Source of the DNA: Clostridia bacterium
GTDB lineage: Bacteria; Bacillota; Clostridia; Christensenellales; Aristaeellaceae
Assembly: GCA_017460395.1 (NCBI GenBank)
Contig: JAFUBA010000163.1
Coordinates: forward strand, 1-64,000
Reading direction: 5' to 3'
Length of the DNA: 64,000 nt
Each line of letters starts with the position of its first letter. Position 1 is the first letter of the stretch. Below the pieces are notes generated by a model. That model searched no databases and was not told where the DNA came from. It saw nothing but the letters and a program-made list of their open reading frames with translations. The position numbers and the translations under genes were made by a program. Shown piece by piece: positions 7,469-15,167 of this stretch.

Positions 7469-8410
7469 TTATGCCCTGTTGAACTTTTCCTTGGGCTGTC
7501 TGCAGCGTGGGCACTTCCAGTCTTCCGGGAGCTCTTCGAAGGCGACGCCGTCGTGCTCCGCGGGATCGTACACGTACCCGCAGATGGAGCACACATACCT
7601 TCCAGAGGTCTCCTGGGCCCCAAAATCCACCTCGACCAGGATCGTCGGAGCGGGGTGCTCGAGATCCATCACGCGCTTCGCTTCCAGGTTTTCATAGCCC
7701 TGGGGCGTGTGGGTGCCGCAGTAGACGGTGGGATGCTCGGACACAAACTGCCGCACCCGGTCCATGGTCTCCCGGGCGGCTGCAAGGTCATCGAACACGA
7801 CGGAGAGCTTGTTCTGTACGAGCGCCTCATCCACGTAGGTGATGTCCCCGTGGATCATATAGAAGAGGCCCTCATTCTCCACGATGATGATGCTGTTTCC
7901 GTTGGTGTGACCCTTGGCCCTGATCAGGTACACGCCGTCCTGGATCTTCTGGCTTTCGGGGAAATTGCAGTACGCCCCGTCTGTGAAGTGCACGGGCACA
8001 AGGTTATCCACGCCCTTCAGCTCCTCGGCCCCGATCTCGTCTGCATTCACGTAGATTTTCGCATTCGGGAAGGACCGGATCTCGCCGCTGTGGTCGGCAT
8101 GTCTGTGGGTCAGAAGGATCTTCGTCACCTGTTCAGGTGCATATCCGAGTGCCTTCAGCGCCTCCATGTAGGTGCAGATGTCCTGACCGGTGAAGGCCAG
8201 GCTCTTCTCGTCCGGCACCTCCACAGGGGTTCCTGCGGGCAGGCCGGTATCCACCAGGATCACCTCGTCCCCGGTATCGATCAGATAGTTCTGCAGGCTG
8301 CCCCTGTAGCGGACGGACAGTTCGAACTTTTCCATGCCCTCCTCGCCGCCAAATGCAAAGGGCTGAGAATAAAATCCGTCTTTGCGGAACTTGACTGCCT
8401 TAATTTCCAT
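7469..8410 (-). CDS. Metallo-beta-lactamase fold protein fused to a C-terminal rubredoxin domain
   Basis: 313 residues. Residues about 20-255 are a metallo-beta-lactamase domain: the di-metal motif THRHADHSG (HxHxDH), then KGHTNGNS, then HGDITYV, and GTHTPQGY near the end. Residues about 270-313 are a rubredoxin with four iron-binding cysteines (C274, C277, C300, C303) in [12 protein letters not shown] and DWKCPRCRQ. Unlike flavodiiron proteins it has no flavodoxin module; the electron carrier is joined directly to the hydrolase fold. Oxygen or NO reduction, or redox-controlled hydrolysis, are possible and undecided. Start chosen by GGAGGAG seven bases upstream. A 52-residue membrane protein and a ferritin-like gene lie upstream. 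Confidence 0.88.
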   Translation of the reverse strand: MEIKAVKFRKDGFYSQPFAFGGEEGMEKFELSVRYRGSLQNYLIDTGDEVILVDTGLPAGTPVEVPDEKSLAFTGQDICTYMEALKALGYAPEQVTKILLTHRHADHSGEIRSFPNAKIYVNADEIGAEELKGVDNLVPVHFTDGAYCNFPESQKIQDGVYLIRAKGHTNGNSIIIVENEGLFYMIHGDITYVDEALVQNKLSVVFDDLAAARETMDRVRQFVSEHPTVYCGTHTPQGYENLEAKRVMDLEHPAPTILVEVDFGAQETSGRYVCSICGYVYDPAEHDGVAFEELPEDWKCPRCRQPKEKFNRA

Positions 8411-8523
8411 AGGTATCTCCTCCAGCTGATTTGTCCCTTGAGCGTGTTCTTCCTGGTGCATGAGGCGCCGGGCAACTCCTGCTTTTCCAGGCGTTTGAGA
8501 AATAGTAGCAGTATGCCGCCACG

Positions 8524-8682
8524 TCATCCACGCCTGTTTTCTTTCTTCACCCAGACATGCCACTTGGGTGCCTTGGGCATGGGTTCGTGCTTGATCAGCG
8601 CACGGAAGACGCGGCGGTGGGTAAAGCAGCAGCACACAACCAGCACGGCCACGATGATCCCGATGATAGCTCCGGTCGACAT
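8524..8682 (-). CDS. 52-residue single-pass membrane protein
   Basis: The short frame starts at an ATG with an AGAAGG ribosome site and encodes [20 protein letters not shown], one transmembrane helix ending in three cysteines. A cationic tail of about 32 residues ([20 protein letters not shown] and KKEN) would lie in the cytoplasm by the positive-inside rule. It lies 113 bp upstream of the MBL-rubredoxin gene on the same strand. No known family is recognised. It is not the FeoB-associated Cys-rich type, which has its cysteines at the C-terminus. Evidence for expression is the ribosome site plus a clear protein-like helix and tail. Confidence 0.6.
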   Translation of the reverse strand: MSTGAIIGIIVAVLVVCCCFTHRRVFRALIKHEPMPKAPKWHVWVKKENRRG

Positions 8683-8920
8683 AACATTTACCTTCTTTCC
8701 TGTATTTCTAAAAATTGCTTCACATTACAGCTCTTCGAGTTCCTTTTTCGCAGCAGGATCTTCATCTGTTCTCCCTGCAGAGGATCGGCACACCATAGTC
8801 CCGCGCGCTAGTTCTCCGTGGAAAATATGGTTCCCACATGGCTCCTGTCCATGTTGCCGCGCCTGACCACGGCCATAACCCCGGGAGATACCTAAGAAAT
8901 GCTGCCCTGGGCTTCCCTTC

Positions 8921-8964
8921 AAAAAGACAAGACCCGGCATGACAAAATCGATGCATGCCGGGTC
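8921..8964 (-). terminator. Intrinsic terminator after the ferritin-like gene
   Basis: GACCCGGCATG (8931-8941) pairs perfectly with CATGCCGGGTC (8954-8964), an 11-bp stem. On the minus strand it is followed by TTGTCTTTTT. It lies 43 bp beyond the stop of the ferritin-like gene. Confidence 0.88.
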
Positions 8965-9006
8965 CGTTCGTCTATTCAAGCCATCTCAGACGCGGCGCCA
9001 TGACAC

Positions 9007-9453
9007 TCAGCCCAGCTGCTCGATGAGATAGTTTTCGTACCCGATCTCCTTGATCAGGTTCAGGTGCTGACGCACCCAGTTGAAATGTTCCTGCTCATCC
9101 ACGATGAACTTCTCGATCATGCTGCGGGTGACATAATCGTCATCGAACAGGGCCAGGCTTTTGCTCATCTCAGGCAGGGCCTGCGCGCTGTCCTTGCAGT
9201 CAAATTCCAGCATTTCGCGGATGTCGGTGATGACTGGGTATTCCTGGATGGCCACCACGGGCGTCTCACCCAGCTCGATCAGGCGGGCATTGACCTGCTT
9301 GGCCTCTTCCCACTCTTCGTCCGATTCTGCCATGATCTTGTCGCCCAGCTTCCCAAAGCCGCGCTGCCTGAGGATCTGTGCATGGATGGAATGCTGCTGA
9401 GAGTTACCGAACCAGCCCCTGGCGAATTCCTTCAAAAGTTCTACCTTCGTCAT
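9007..9453 (-). CDS. Bacterioferritin-like protein with a degenerate di-iron site
   Basis: 148 residues, a four-helix ferritin-like protein. The last helix and tail (DEQEHFNWVRQHLNLIKEIG, then YENYLIEQLG) closely follow bacterioferritin. By eye alignment to E. coli Bfr, ligands equivalent to E51, E127 and H130 are present (E47, E120, H123), but E18 becomes W14, H54 becomes E50 and E94 is lost. The haem ligand M52 becomes W48. It is therefore unlikely to be a normal haem-containing iron-storing bacterioferritin. A single-metal or structural role is possible. GGAGGAAATC precedes the ATG. Its promoter carries a perfect 18-bp palindrome and it lies downstream of a TetR gene. Confidence 0.75.
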   Translation of the reverse strand: MTKVELLKEFARGWFGNSQQHSIHAQILRQRGFGKLGDKIMAESDEEWEEAKQVNARLIELGETPVVAIQEYPVITDIREMLEFDCKDSAQALPEMSKSLALFDDDYVTRSMIEKFIVDEQEHFNWVRQHLNLIKEIGYENYLIEQLG

Positions 9454-9513
9454 GATGATTTCCTCCTGCCATCTCGGACCCTTCTCTGGGCCGAGCAATT
9501 GATTGTGTCACAT

Positions 9514-9560
9514 TTAATTGTGCACAATTAATTTATACGCCCGGAAGAGAAAATCATCAA
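9514..9560 (-). promoter_or_regulatory. Promoter of the ferritin-like gene with a perfect 18-bp palindromic operator
   Basis: On the minus strand TTGATG (9555-9560), a 17-bp spacer and TATAAA (9532-9537) form the promoter. TTAATTGTGCACAATTAA (9514-9531) is a perfect palindrome touching the -10 box and covering the expected start point, so a bound dimer should repress. The TetR regulator encoded just upstream is the obvious candidate; this is inferred. Confidence 0.75.
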
Positions 9561-9611
9561 TTGAGATTTTTGTTTAAATCTCTCATTTTGAGAATTTTTG
9601 ATCGTTTTGTA

Positions 9612-10166
9612 TCATTTTCCCTCGAGGTACGTCTGCAGGGGAGCCGGCAGCGTGCGGAGGAAAACATCCGCCAGTTCTCTTGGGGATGCTCTGTACTTTC
9701 CCAGGATCCACTCGCAGGTCAGGCACACGCTCCCAAGACAGTAGAATCGAATGTACATGACGGTGTTCTCCGGAAGTTCCTCCATACCGCTCACATTCTG
9801 TATCAGCGACAGCATCGCTCTGTAATTGATGTCCGACATATACTGGATAAAGGAGTCCTGACCCCCTGTATGCTGAAGTAGGTTGGCAAGATATGCCCTG
9901 TCACGATCATAGTGCTCGGCAAACTCTACAAGCAGCATGTTCCATGTCAAGCCGTCCGGCCCGATCCTGTCCATGATGCTGGAAACACTCTGGGCATAGT
10001 CCCAGGCGATCAGGTCATACTTGTCCTTGAACTGGCGGTAGAAGGTCGCCTGAGAATACCCGCAGCTGGTCGTGATATCCTTCACCGTGATCTTGTCGAT
10101 GCTCTTTGTCTCAGCGACCTCCCGAAAGGCTTCTGCCAGGATCTCCCTGGCGCTTTTTCTCTTCAT
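9612..10166 (-). CDS. TetR/AcrR family transcriptional regulator
   Basis: 184 residues. The N-terminal 50 residues are a TetR helix-turn-helix (ILAEAFREVAETKSIDKITV, then ITTSCGYSQATFYRQFKDKYDL). The remainder is the all-helical ligand-binding and dimer domain of the variable DhaS-like C-terminal type. The ATG at 10166 starts the natural MKRKSAREILAEAF sequence; upstream in-frame codons lack TetR character. The gene is followed after 158 bp by the ferritin-like gene, whose promoter palindrome is of the size TetR dimers bind. Ligand unknown. Confidence 0.9.
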   Translation of the reverse strand: MKRKSAREILAEAFREVAETKSIDKITVKDITTSCGYSQATFYRQFKDKYDLIAWDYAQSVSSIMDRIGPDGLTWNMLLVEFAEHYDRDRAYLANLLQHTGGQDSFIQYMSDINYRAMLSLIQNVSGMEELPENTVMYIRFYCLGSVCLTCEWILGKYRASPRELADVFLRTLPAPLQTYLEGK

Positions 10167-10307
10167 GCTCGTATTCCTTCCTGCAGGCGTCCTGCATTTC
10201 AGGACATGGCAGCATCTCGCGGTTTCGCCTCGAGCCTGCCTGCATTCAAATCGTCTGCGCACAGATCCATGTGCCATTCGTCATCTGGAAATCCCAGTTG
10301 AATGGCC

Positions 10308-11189
10308 TTATGGTGCTTCCCCGCCTGCGATCTGCTTCTTGAGAAACTCAATCGTTGCATCCAGGACATCAGGAAAATCCCGGGTCCCATAGAAGCCATG
10401 GCCTGCCCCCGGGACCGTCATGAGCTCTGCATGCGGGAAGGCATTTAAGGCACGCTCCGAATAGGACAGGGGCACCAGCCGATCCTTCGTCCCATGGACG
10501 ATCAGGACATCCCCTGGATAGGACGGCAGAAGATCGTAGATATCAAAGCTCAAGGCATCCCTCGAATATGTCCCGCTGATGAGCGTCCCGAGCGCCATTT
10601 CCGTCTCGGGGAATTCATAGTCCTCCTCGTCATACCCGGGATTCCGCTTCCTCGCATCGTCCTGCAGGACGAACGCCGGATAGTAGAGAACGAGGCCCCG
10701 GATGTTCTGCCCCAAAGATTTTGCGGCCACGTAGGACGACACAAAGCCGCCCTGACTCTCGCCGAGGAGAAACAGGTTGTCTCTGTCCGTGAAAGGCTCC
10801 TCCAGAAGACCCTCGATCACGAGGGAGAGGGTTCTCGCCTCCGTCAGCACCGAGGTGTTGATCATGCTTCTGGTGTCGGGATTCCGGAAGTTAAAGGCAT
10901 AGGCCGCAAAGCCCTCACGGGCGAGCGCTCTTGCCGCCTCCCCGGTCAGGGCATCGCAGTTCCCGCCAAAGCCGTGGGAGAGAATCACCGTGGGATAGGT
11001 CTCTTTCCCCTCCTGTGCCCCTTCTGCCGGCAGACAGAGCCTGCCCTCAATGCGCTCCCCGCCGCGCTCCACACAGAAGATCTGCTCCCGGATCCCAACT
11101 GCTTCCGCCATCGCTTTTCCCTCCACGGACAGTGCACCGAGGGTCATCAGGCACAGCACGACGCACATCAAAAACTGGTTTCTGCACAT
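10308..11189 (-). CDS. Exported alpha/beta hydrolase
   Basis: 293 residues. An N-terminal hydrophobic stretch (MCRNQFLMCVVLCLMTLGAL) suggests a signal peptide or anchor. The alpha/beta hydrolase fold follows: oxyanion motif LSHGFGGNCD near residue 70, nucleophile elbow GESQGG near 143-148, acid in HGTKD and histidine in GAGHGFYG. It resembles dienelactone hydrolase or feruloyl-esterase-like enzymes that cleave esters. It lies three bases after the nucleotidyltransferase gene, so it is probably the last gene of the long leftward operon. Substrate unknown. Confidence 0.85.
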   Translation of the reverse strand: MCRNQFLMCVVLCLMTLGALSVEGKAMAEAVGIREQIFCVERGGERIEGRLCLPAEGAQEGKETYPTVILSHGFGGNCDALTGEAARALAREGFAAYAFNFRNPDTRSMINTSVLTEARTLSLVIEGLLEEPFTDRDNLFLLGESQGGFVSSYVAAKSLGQNIRGLVLYYPAFVLQDDARKRNPGYDEEDYEFPETEMALGTLISGTYSRDALSFDIYDLLPSYPGDVLIVHGTKDRLVPLSYSERALNAFPHAELMTVPGAGHGFYGTRDFPDVLDATIEFLKKQIAGGEAP

Positions 11190-11192
11190 CCG

Positions 11193-11930
11193 TTATGCTC
11201 CGAAAACCGTCCGGCTCACAGGATTCCGGATGAACGCCTCCAGGTCATCCGGCACACCGAGACCGTGCATCTTCTCCCCGATGTTCAGGAAGGTGATCTT
11301 CTTCCCGGCCTCGATCATCTCGTTGTAGACGGGGGCCACGTAGAATTCTCCGTTCACCCGGATCTCGCGGTCGATCATCTGGTGGGCATACTTCACAAAA
11401 TCGCTGCCATGCCTGTAATTGTAGATGCCCACGGTGGCCTCATTCGAGATGACTTCCTTCTCGCGGACCAGCGTCACGTGCCGCTCTTCATCAAATTTGA
11501 TGTAGCTCCATTTCGTGTCATTTGCATACAGCGTCATGATGAGCCCGTCGTCATCCCCCATGGCCGCAAGATACGCATCGATGTCCGTCTCCACAAACTG
11601 GTCGCTGTTGGCGATCATGAGGGGATCGTCCGTATTGATCCACTTCTCCGCAAGCAGAACCGTGCAGGCAGCCCCCTGCGTCACCTGATCCACCGGCACG
11701 ACCACACATCCGGGCGCCGCCGTTTCCAGGAAGGAGGCCAGATCATACTTTTCCAGGTGATCCTGCAGGCACAGGAAGATAAACCTGTGGGGACAGGAGG
11801 GAGTAATGTCCCGGATCACATACTCGATCATCGGATGTCCGTGGATCTCAATGAGCGGCTTTGGCAGCTTATAGCCTGCATTGGCAAACCGGCTGCCGCG
11901 TCCGGCCATGGGTACAACAATATTCAGCAT
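11193..11930 (-). CDS. Sugar nucleotidyltransferase / NTP-transferase-like protein
   Basis: 245 residues of the GT-A nucleotidyltransferase fold. The N-terminal MLNIVVPMAGRGSRFANAG is the signature GxGxRF loop that binds the nucleotide triphosphate, followed by YKLPKPLIEIHGHPMIEYV with the conserved Lys-Pro. QVTQGAACTVLLA and NSDQFVE (in place of the usual GDN/GDH metal motif) and GVPDDLEAF at the end also match glucose-1-phosphate-type transferases. It probably makes an NDP-sugar or NDP-alcohol, but the aberrant metal motif leaves the substrate open. It lies 27 bases from the PHP gene, in the same operon. Confidence 0.82.
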   Translation of the reverse strand: MLNIVVPMAGRGSRFANAGYKLPKPLIEIHGHPMIEYVIRDITPSCPHRFIFLCLQDHLEKYDLASFLETAAPGCVVVPVDQVTQGAACTVLLAEKWINTDDPLMIANSDQFVETDIDAYLAAMGDDDGLIMTLYANDTKWSYIKFDEERHVTLVREKEVISNEATVGIYNYRHGSDFVKYAHQMIDREIRVNGEFYVAPVYNEMIEAGKKITFLNIGEKMHGLGVPDDLEAFIRNPVSRTVFGA

Positions 11931-11957
11931 GTTTCTTACCTCTCATTCCATTTTCTT

Positions 11958-13250
11958 TCAGGACACAGGTTGCACCATTTCCAGACCCTTTTTTGCAAAC
12001 GCCGCGGCTCTCTCCTGGAGCTTTGGCCACTGTGTTTCAGAAGATGCCGAGAACAGACCCTTCTCCGGATCCTCGTCCATCAGACGCTCATGGGCGATCA
12101 GGGCCCAGGCAGCGTCGTACAGGTTCTGGAATTCCTCACCGCGCTGCTGCGGGCACACGAAGGACTGCCTGGTGGAATTGATGTCCACCCCGCTGATCTG
12201 CAAAAGGTCCTCCTGCTCGCAGAGGGAACGGATCCTGCGCAGCTGCTCTGGCGTATTGCGGACGGGCATGTAGGTCACGGCGCGAAAGCCGATCTTTTTC
12301 AGGTACGGCACCAGCTCGTCCAGGAACTCGTCCTCATACTTCTGATCCCGCTTGTCGCCCGTGGAGATGTCCTTCACATCCCCAAGATAGGCATAGGCGG
12401 AGATGGCCCCGATCTCCTCGGAGACCTCCAGCATTTCCTGCACGTCAAGGAGCTCATCCGTGGCCTCAATGTAGAACTGATCGAGGAGCGTGGACTTGAC
12501 CCATCCCAGGAGGTCATAGAGCACATGGAAACCATCATTCTCCAGAAGATATCCTTCCAGCCGCCTGGAGACCGGCAGATGCATGGTGTCCCGGATGAAG
12601 GAGAGAAGTTCTCTGCCTTTTCCGTATTTGGCCATCATTTTTCTTGCCAGGGCGGCTGCAATGTGCCGCTCCGTGACCGTGCCGCCGTAGCGGTACCAGG
12701 ACTGCTCCAGCACATCCCACTGAAAGTCCACACGAATCCCGTAGGGGGCCATGAGCCGGTTGAGGCGCTCGGTCATGGCAAAACACCGCTCGTACCGATA
12801 CATTCTGAGGGGTGCAAAGAAGGCGGTGACCGTCTCGATCTTGCTGTGCGGAATGCCCTGCAGGGTCATGTAGGCCATGGAAAGCTGGTCCTGGCTGTTC
12901 AGATACCGCCCGGCAAAGGGCGTATTCTTGAAGCTCACGCGGCATTCAACCCCAATGGTGGCACCGATCCCGACGGTCTCTGCCGCCTCCAGGAACTCCT
13001 CCGCCCCCTCCAGTGTGTCGTGGTCCATGAGGCCGCAGGTGCAGAGCCCCGCCTTGCGCGCAAAGTAGGCGATCGCCGTGGGAGAATAGGGCGAGAAGGA
13101 ATACAGGGAATGGATATGGTTGTTGATATCCCGCCCCATTTCCGGGAATTCTGTCTCCTCCGCGATCCCCTTCAGCTCCGAGCGCCTGAAGGGCCCGTTG
13201 AGTCTGAGAAGGATCTCCGTCTTTGATTTTGTCTGTTTCGTGTCCTGCAT
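11958..13250 (-). CDS. PHP domain phosphoesterase
   Basis: 430 residues. Near the N-terminus NNHIHSLYSFSPYSPTA and GLMDHDTLEGAEEFL give the HxH and D-H metal ligands of the polymerase-and-histidinol-phosphatase (PHP) fold, and TIGVECRVSF gives the next acidic ligand. The family hydrolyses phosphate esters with two or three metals. The long C-terminal half is mostly helical and matches nothing I can name. The ATG at 13250 has GGAGG ten bases before it; an earlier ATG at 13298 would overlap the aldo/keto reductase. Pairing with a nucleotidyltransferase suggests a sugar-phosphate pathway, but this is only context. Confidence 0.82.
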   Translation of the reverse strand: MQDTKQTKSKTEILLRLNGPFRRSELKGIAEETEFPEMGRDINNHIHSLYSFSPYSPTAIAYFARKAGLCTCGLMDHDTLEGAEEFLEAAETVGIGATIGVECRVSFKNTPFAGRYLNSQDQLSMAYMTLQGIPHSKIETVTAFFAPLRMYRYERCFAMTERLNRLMAPYGIRVDFQWDVLEQSWYRYGGTVTERHIAAALARKMMAKYGKGRELLSFIRDTMHLPVSRRLEGYLLENDGFHVLYDLLGWVKSTLLDQFYIEATDELLDVQEMLEVSEEIGAISAYAYLGDVKDISTGDKRDQKYEDEFLDELVPYLKKIGFRAVTYMPVRNTPEQLRRIRSLCEQEDLLQISGVDINSTRQSFVCPQQRGEEFQNLYDAAWALIAHERLMDEDPEKGLFSASSETQWPKLQERAAAFAKKGLEMVQPVS

Positions 13251-13273
13251 GCCTGTGTTACCTCCGGGCTTGA

Positions 13274-14377
13274 TTATGCCTGCTTTTTCGAGAACCATGC
13301 GTCAATTTCCCGCATCCGCTCGCTCTGATGTACATGGAAGGGACACCTTGCATCGCAGTGTCCGCAGGAAATGCAGTCGCCTGCATTCCTTTCGAGCGTC
13401 AGATAGTGCTCTGCGGCCAGGGGATCCCCGGCCCGCGCAAGATCATAGTATTTGTTGATCAGTCCGATGTCCAGTCCCTGCGGGCAGGGCTTACAGTGGT
13501 TGCAGTAGACGCACTTCCCCGCGTCCTCCTTCGGTGTAAGGCCGCTGATGACGCTGTAGTCGCAGTCCTCCTCCGTCGCACTTTCGTACCGGAGGAGCCG
13601 CTCCACCTCCCGGACGCTTCTGGCGCCCGGCAGTACGGTCAGCACGCCCGGTCTGTCAAGGGCATAGCGGATGCACTGGAATTCTGTCATGGCCACGCCA
13701 AAGGGCGACTGGTCGGCGCGCAGAAGCTGGCCCGCGGAGAAGGGCTTCATGACGGAAATCCCGATGCCCTCCCTCTGGCACCTTTGATAGACCGCGCCGC
13801 GCTCGTCCGCACTGCCGTTTGCAAACTCCCCGTGGCCATAGTCGTAGGCGGGATTGACGGAGAACATGAGCATGTCCACCGGCACCTCGTCCAGGATCCG
13901 ATGGATGACGGTGGGCGTATGGGAGGAAAGGCCGATGTGCCTGACGGTTCCGTTTTCCTGAAGCTCTCGCAGGAACTGCAACACGCCGTTCTTTTTAAAT
14001 GTCTCCCAGTCGCTGAACTCATCCTGGCAGTGGATGAAGCCGTAGTCGATATAGTCTGTCTTCAGCTCCTTCAGCTGCCAGGCGACGGACTTTTGGATGG
14101 TCTTCAGCTCCGTGGACCAGCCGTAGGTACCCCGGGTGTAGTCCGCCCCGAAGTGGATCTGGTAAAGGACCTTGTCCCGCACATCCCCCAGGGCCTCGCC
14201 CCAGAGGGGAAACGCCTCCGCGTCTCCGGATGCCAGGTCAAAGTAGTTGATGCCGCCCTCGAAGGCAGTCTTCAGGATCCTGACAGCCGTCTTTCGCTCT
14301 ACCTTCGGAAGGTAGGCCGAGCCCATGCCGATCTCGCTGATCCTGTCCCCGGTCCTCCTGTTGACTCTGTATCTCAT
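13274..14377 (-). CDS. Aldo/keto reductase with C-terminal ferredoxin-like iron-sulfur domain
   Basis: 367 residues. Residues about 1-275 are an NADPH-dependent aldo/keto reductase barrel: GINYFDLASGD, KTDYIDYGFIHCQDE and RHIGLSSHTPTV match. Residues about 285-365 hold cysteine clusters CVYCNHCKPCPQ and CISCGHCDARCPF, each giving three or four ligands for a 4Fe-4S cluster. This is a common clostridial variant thought to accept electrons from ferredoxin-like partners. GGAGGACAGG precedes the ATG, which overlaps the hydrolase stop by ATGA. A paralogue lies at 38382-39530. Substrate unknown. Confidence 0.92.
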   Translation of the reverse strand: MRYRVNRRTGDRISEIGMGSAYLPKVERKTAVRILKTAFEGGINYFDLASGDAEAFPLWGEALGDVRDKVLYQIHFGADYTRGTYGWSTELKTIQKSVAWQLKELKTDYIDYGFIHCQDEFSDWETFKKNGVLQFLRELQENGTVRHIGLSSHTPTVIHRILDEVPVDMLMFSVNPAYDYGHGEFANGSADERGAVYQRCQREGIGISVMKPFSAGQLLRADQSPFGVAMTEFQCIRYALDRPGVLTVLPGARSVREVERLLRYESATEEDCDYSVISGLTPKEDAGKCVYCNHCKPCPQGLDIGLINKYYDLARAGDPLAAEHYLTLERNAGDCISCGHCDARCPFHVHQSERMREIDAWFSKKQA

Positions 14378-15132
14378 GTCCTGTCCTCCTGGCGCCGGAG
14401 CCATCCCGTGATGAGGCGCTCCATGCTCTCCGTGCACTGGTCGAAGTGATGTGTCTCGCCCTTCAAAAGCTGAAGCTCAGCACGCGCGTACATCCCCGCT
14501 GCCCGCACGGATTCCTCGCACGGCACCACATCGTCCTCGTCCCCGTGAAGAAGGAGCACGGGGCCCGCATACCGCCGGATGGCCTCGTCCTCGTCCACCA
14601 TCTGCGCCACCCGGATGTAGTTCCCGCCGAGCGTCAGACCCTTGATGACATCAATCGAATCCGGTATGTGATGGATATCGAAGGTGTAACCCAGCATGCT
14701 CCCCTCCCTGGCGCACCTGGGGATCATGAAGGCAGGCGCACGCAGGATGAGTCCTCGCACCCTCTCCCGCTCCATGCCCGCCACGAGTGCGGCCACAAGG
14801 CCGCCCTGGGAATGGCCGGAGAGGTAGATGCAGGAGAAGGCCTGACGCTCCACTGCCCAGTCGATGGCTGCCATCGTATTGGAAATCCACTTGTGAAGCG
14901 TGTGATCCTGGAATGTGCCGCCGCTCTCCCCATGCCCGTACAGATCCATTCTGAGCGTGGCGCACCCCGCCTCGTGCATGGCATGACATGCCCGGATGGT
15001 ATGTCCCTTCTCCTTGTTGCTGGAAAAGCCGTGGAGAACGATCACAAGGGGGCACGCCCCGGTGCCCGGCGTCTCGAGAACGCAGCTCAGGCGGATGCCG
15101 CCGTCCTGGATGTTGATGGGCAATGTGTTCAT
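14374..15132 (-). CDS. Alpha/beta hydrolase, esterase/lysophospholipase-like
   Basis: 252 residues. The fold marks are VIVLHGFSSNKEKGH, DLYGHGESGG, the nucleophile elbow SGHSQGGLVAAL near residue 105, the acid in LLHGDEDDVVP and the histidine in KGETHHFD. It lacks a signal peptide and should be cytoplasmic. The ATG at 15132 has a GGAAG site; the frame is open to 15171 but that ATG has no good ribosome site. It lies between the coiled-coil protein and the aldo/keto reductase, overlapping the latter by four bases. Substrate unknown. Confidence 0.87.
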   Translation of the reverse strand: MNTLPINIQDGGIRLSCVLETPGTGACPLVIVLHGFSSNKEKGHTIRACHAMHEAGCATLRMDLYGHGESGGTFQDHTLHKWISNTMAAIDWAVERQAFSCIYLSGHSQGGLVAALVAGMERERVRGLILRAPAFMIPRCAREGSMLGYTFDIHHIPDSIDVIKGLTLGGNYIRVAQMVDEDEAIRRYAGPVLLLHGDEDDVVPCEESVRAAGMYARAELQLLKGETHHFDQCTESMERLITGWLRRQEDRT

Positions 15133-15167
15133 CTGTGTTTCTTCCTTTTCTGCCGTATCCCGGCGTG

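Noticed and set aside
8725..8979. An 84-codon minus-strand frame whose end reads DEDPAAKKELEEL
   Set aside because: It would start inside the ferritin terminator hairpin; only the last few codons look natural, so at most it is a remnant.
10494..13226. A 910-codon open frame on the plus strand
   Set aside because: It lies antisense to the hydrolase, nucleotidyltransferase and PHP genes, whose families are clear; long antisense frames are common in GC-rich codon usage.
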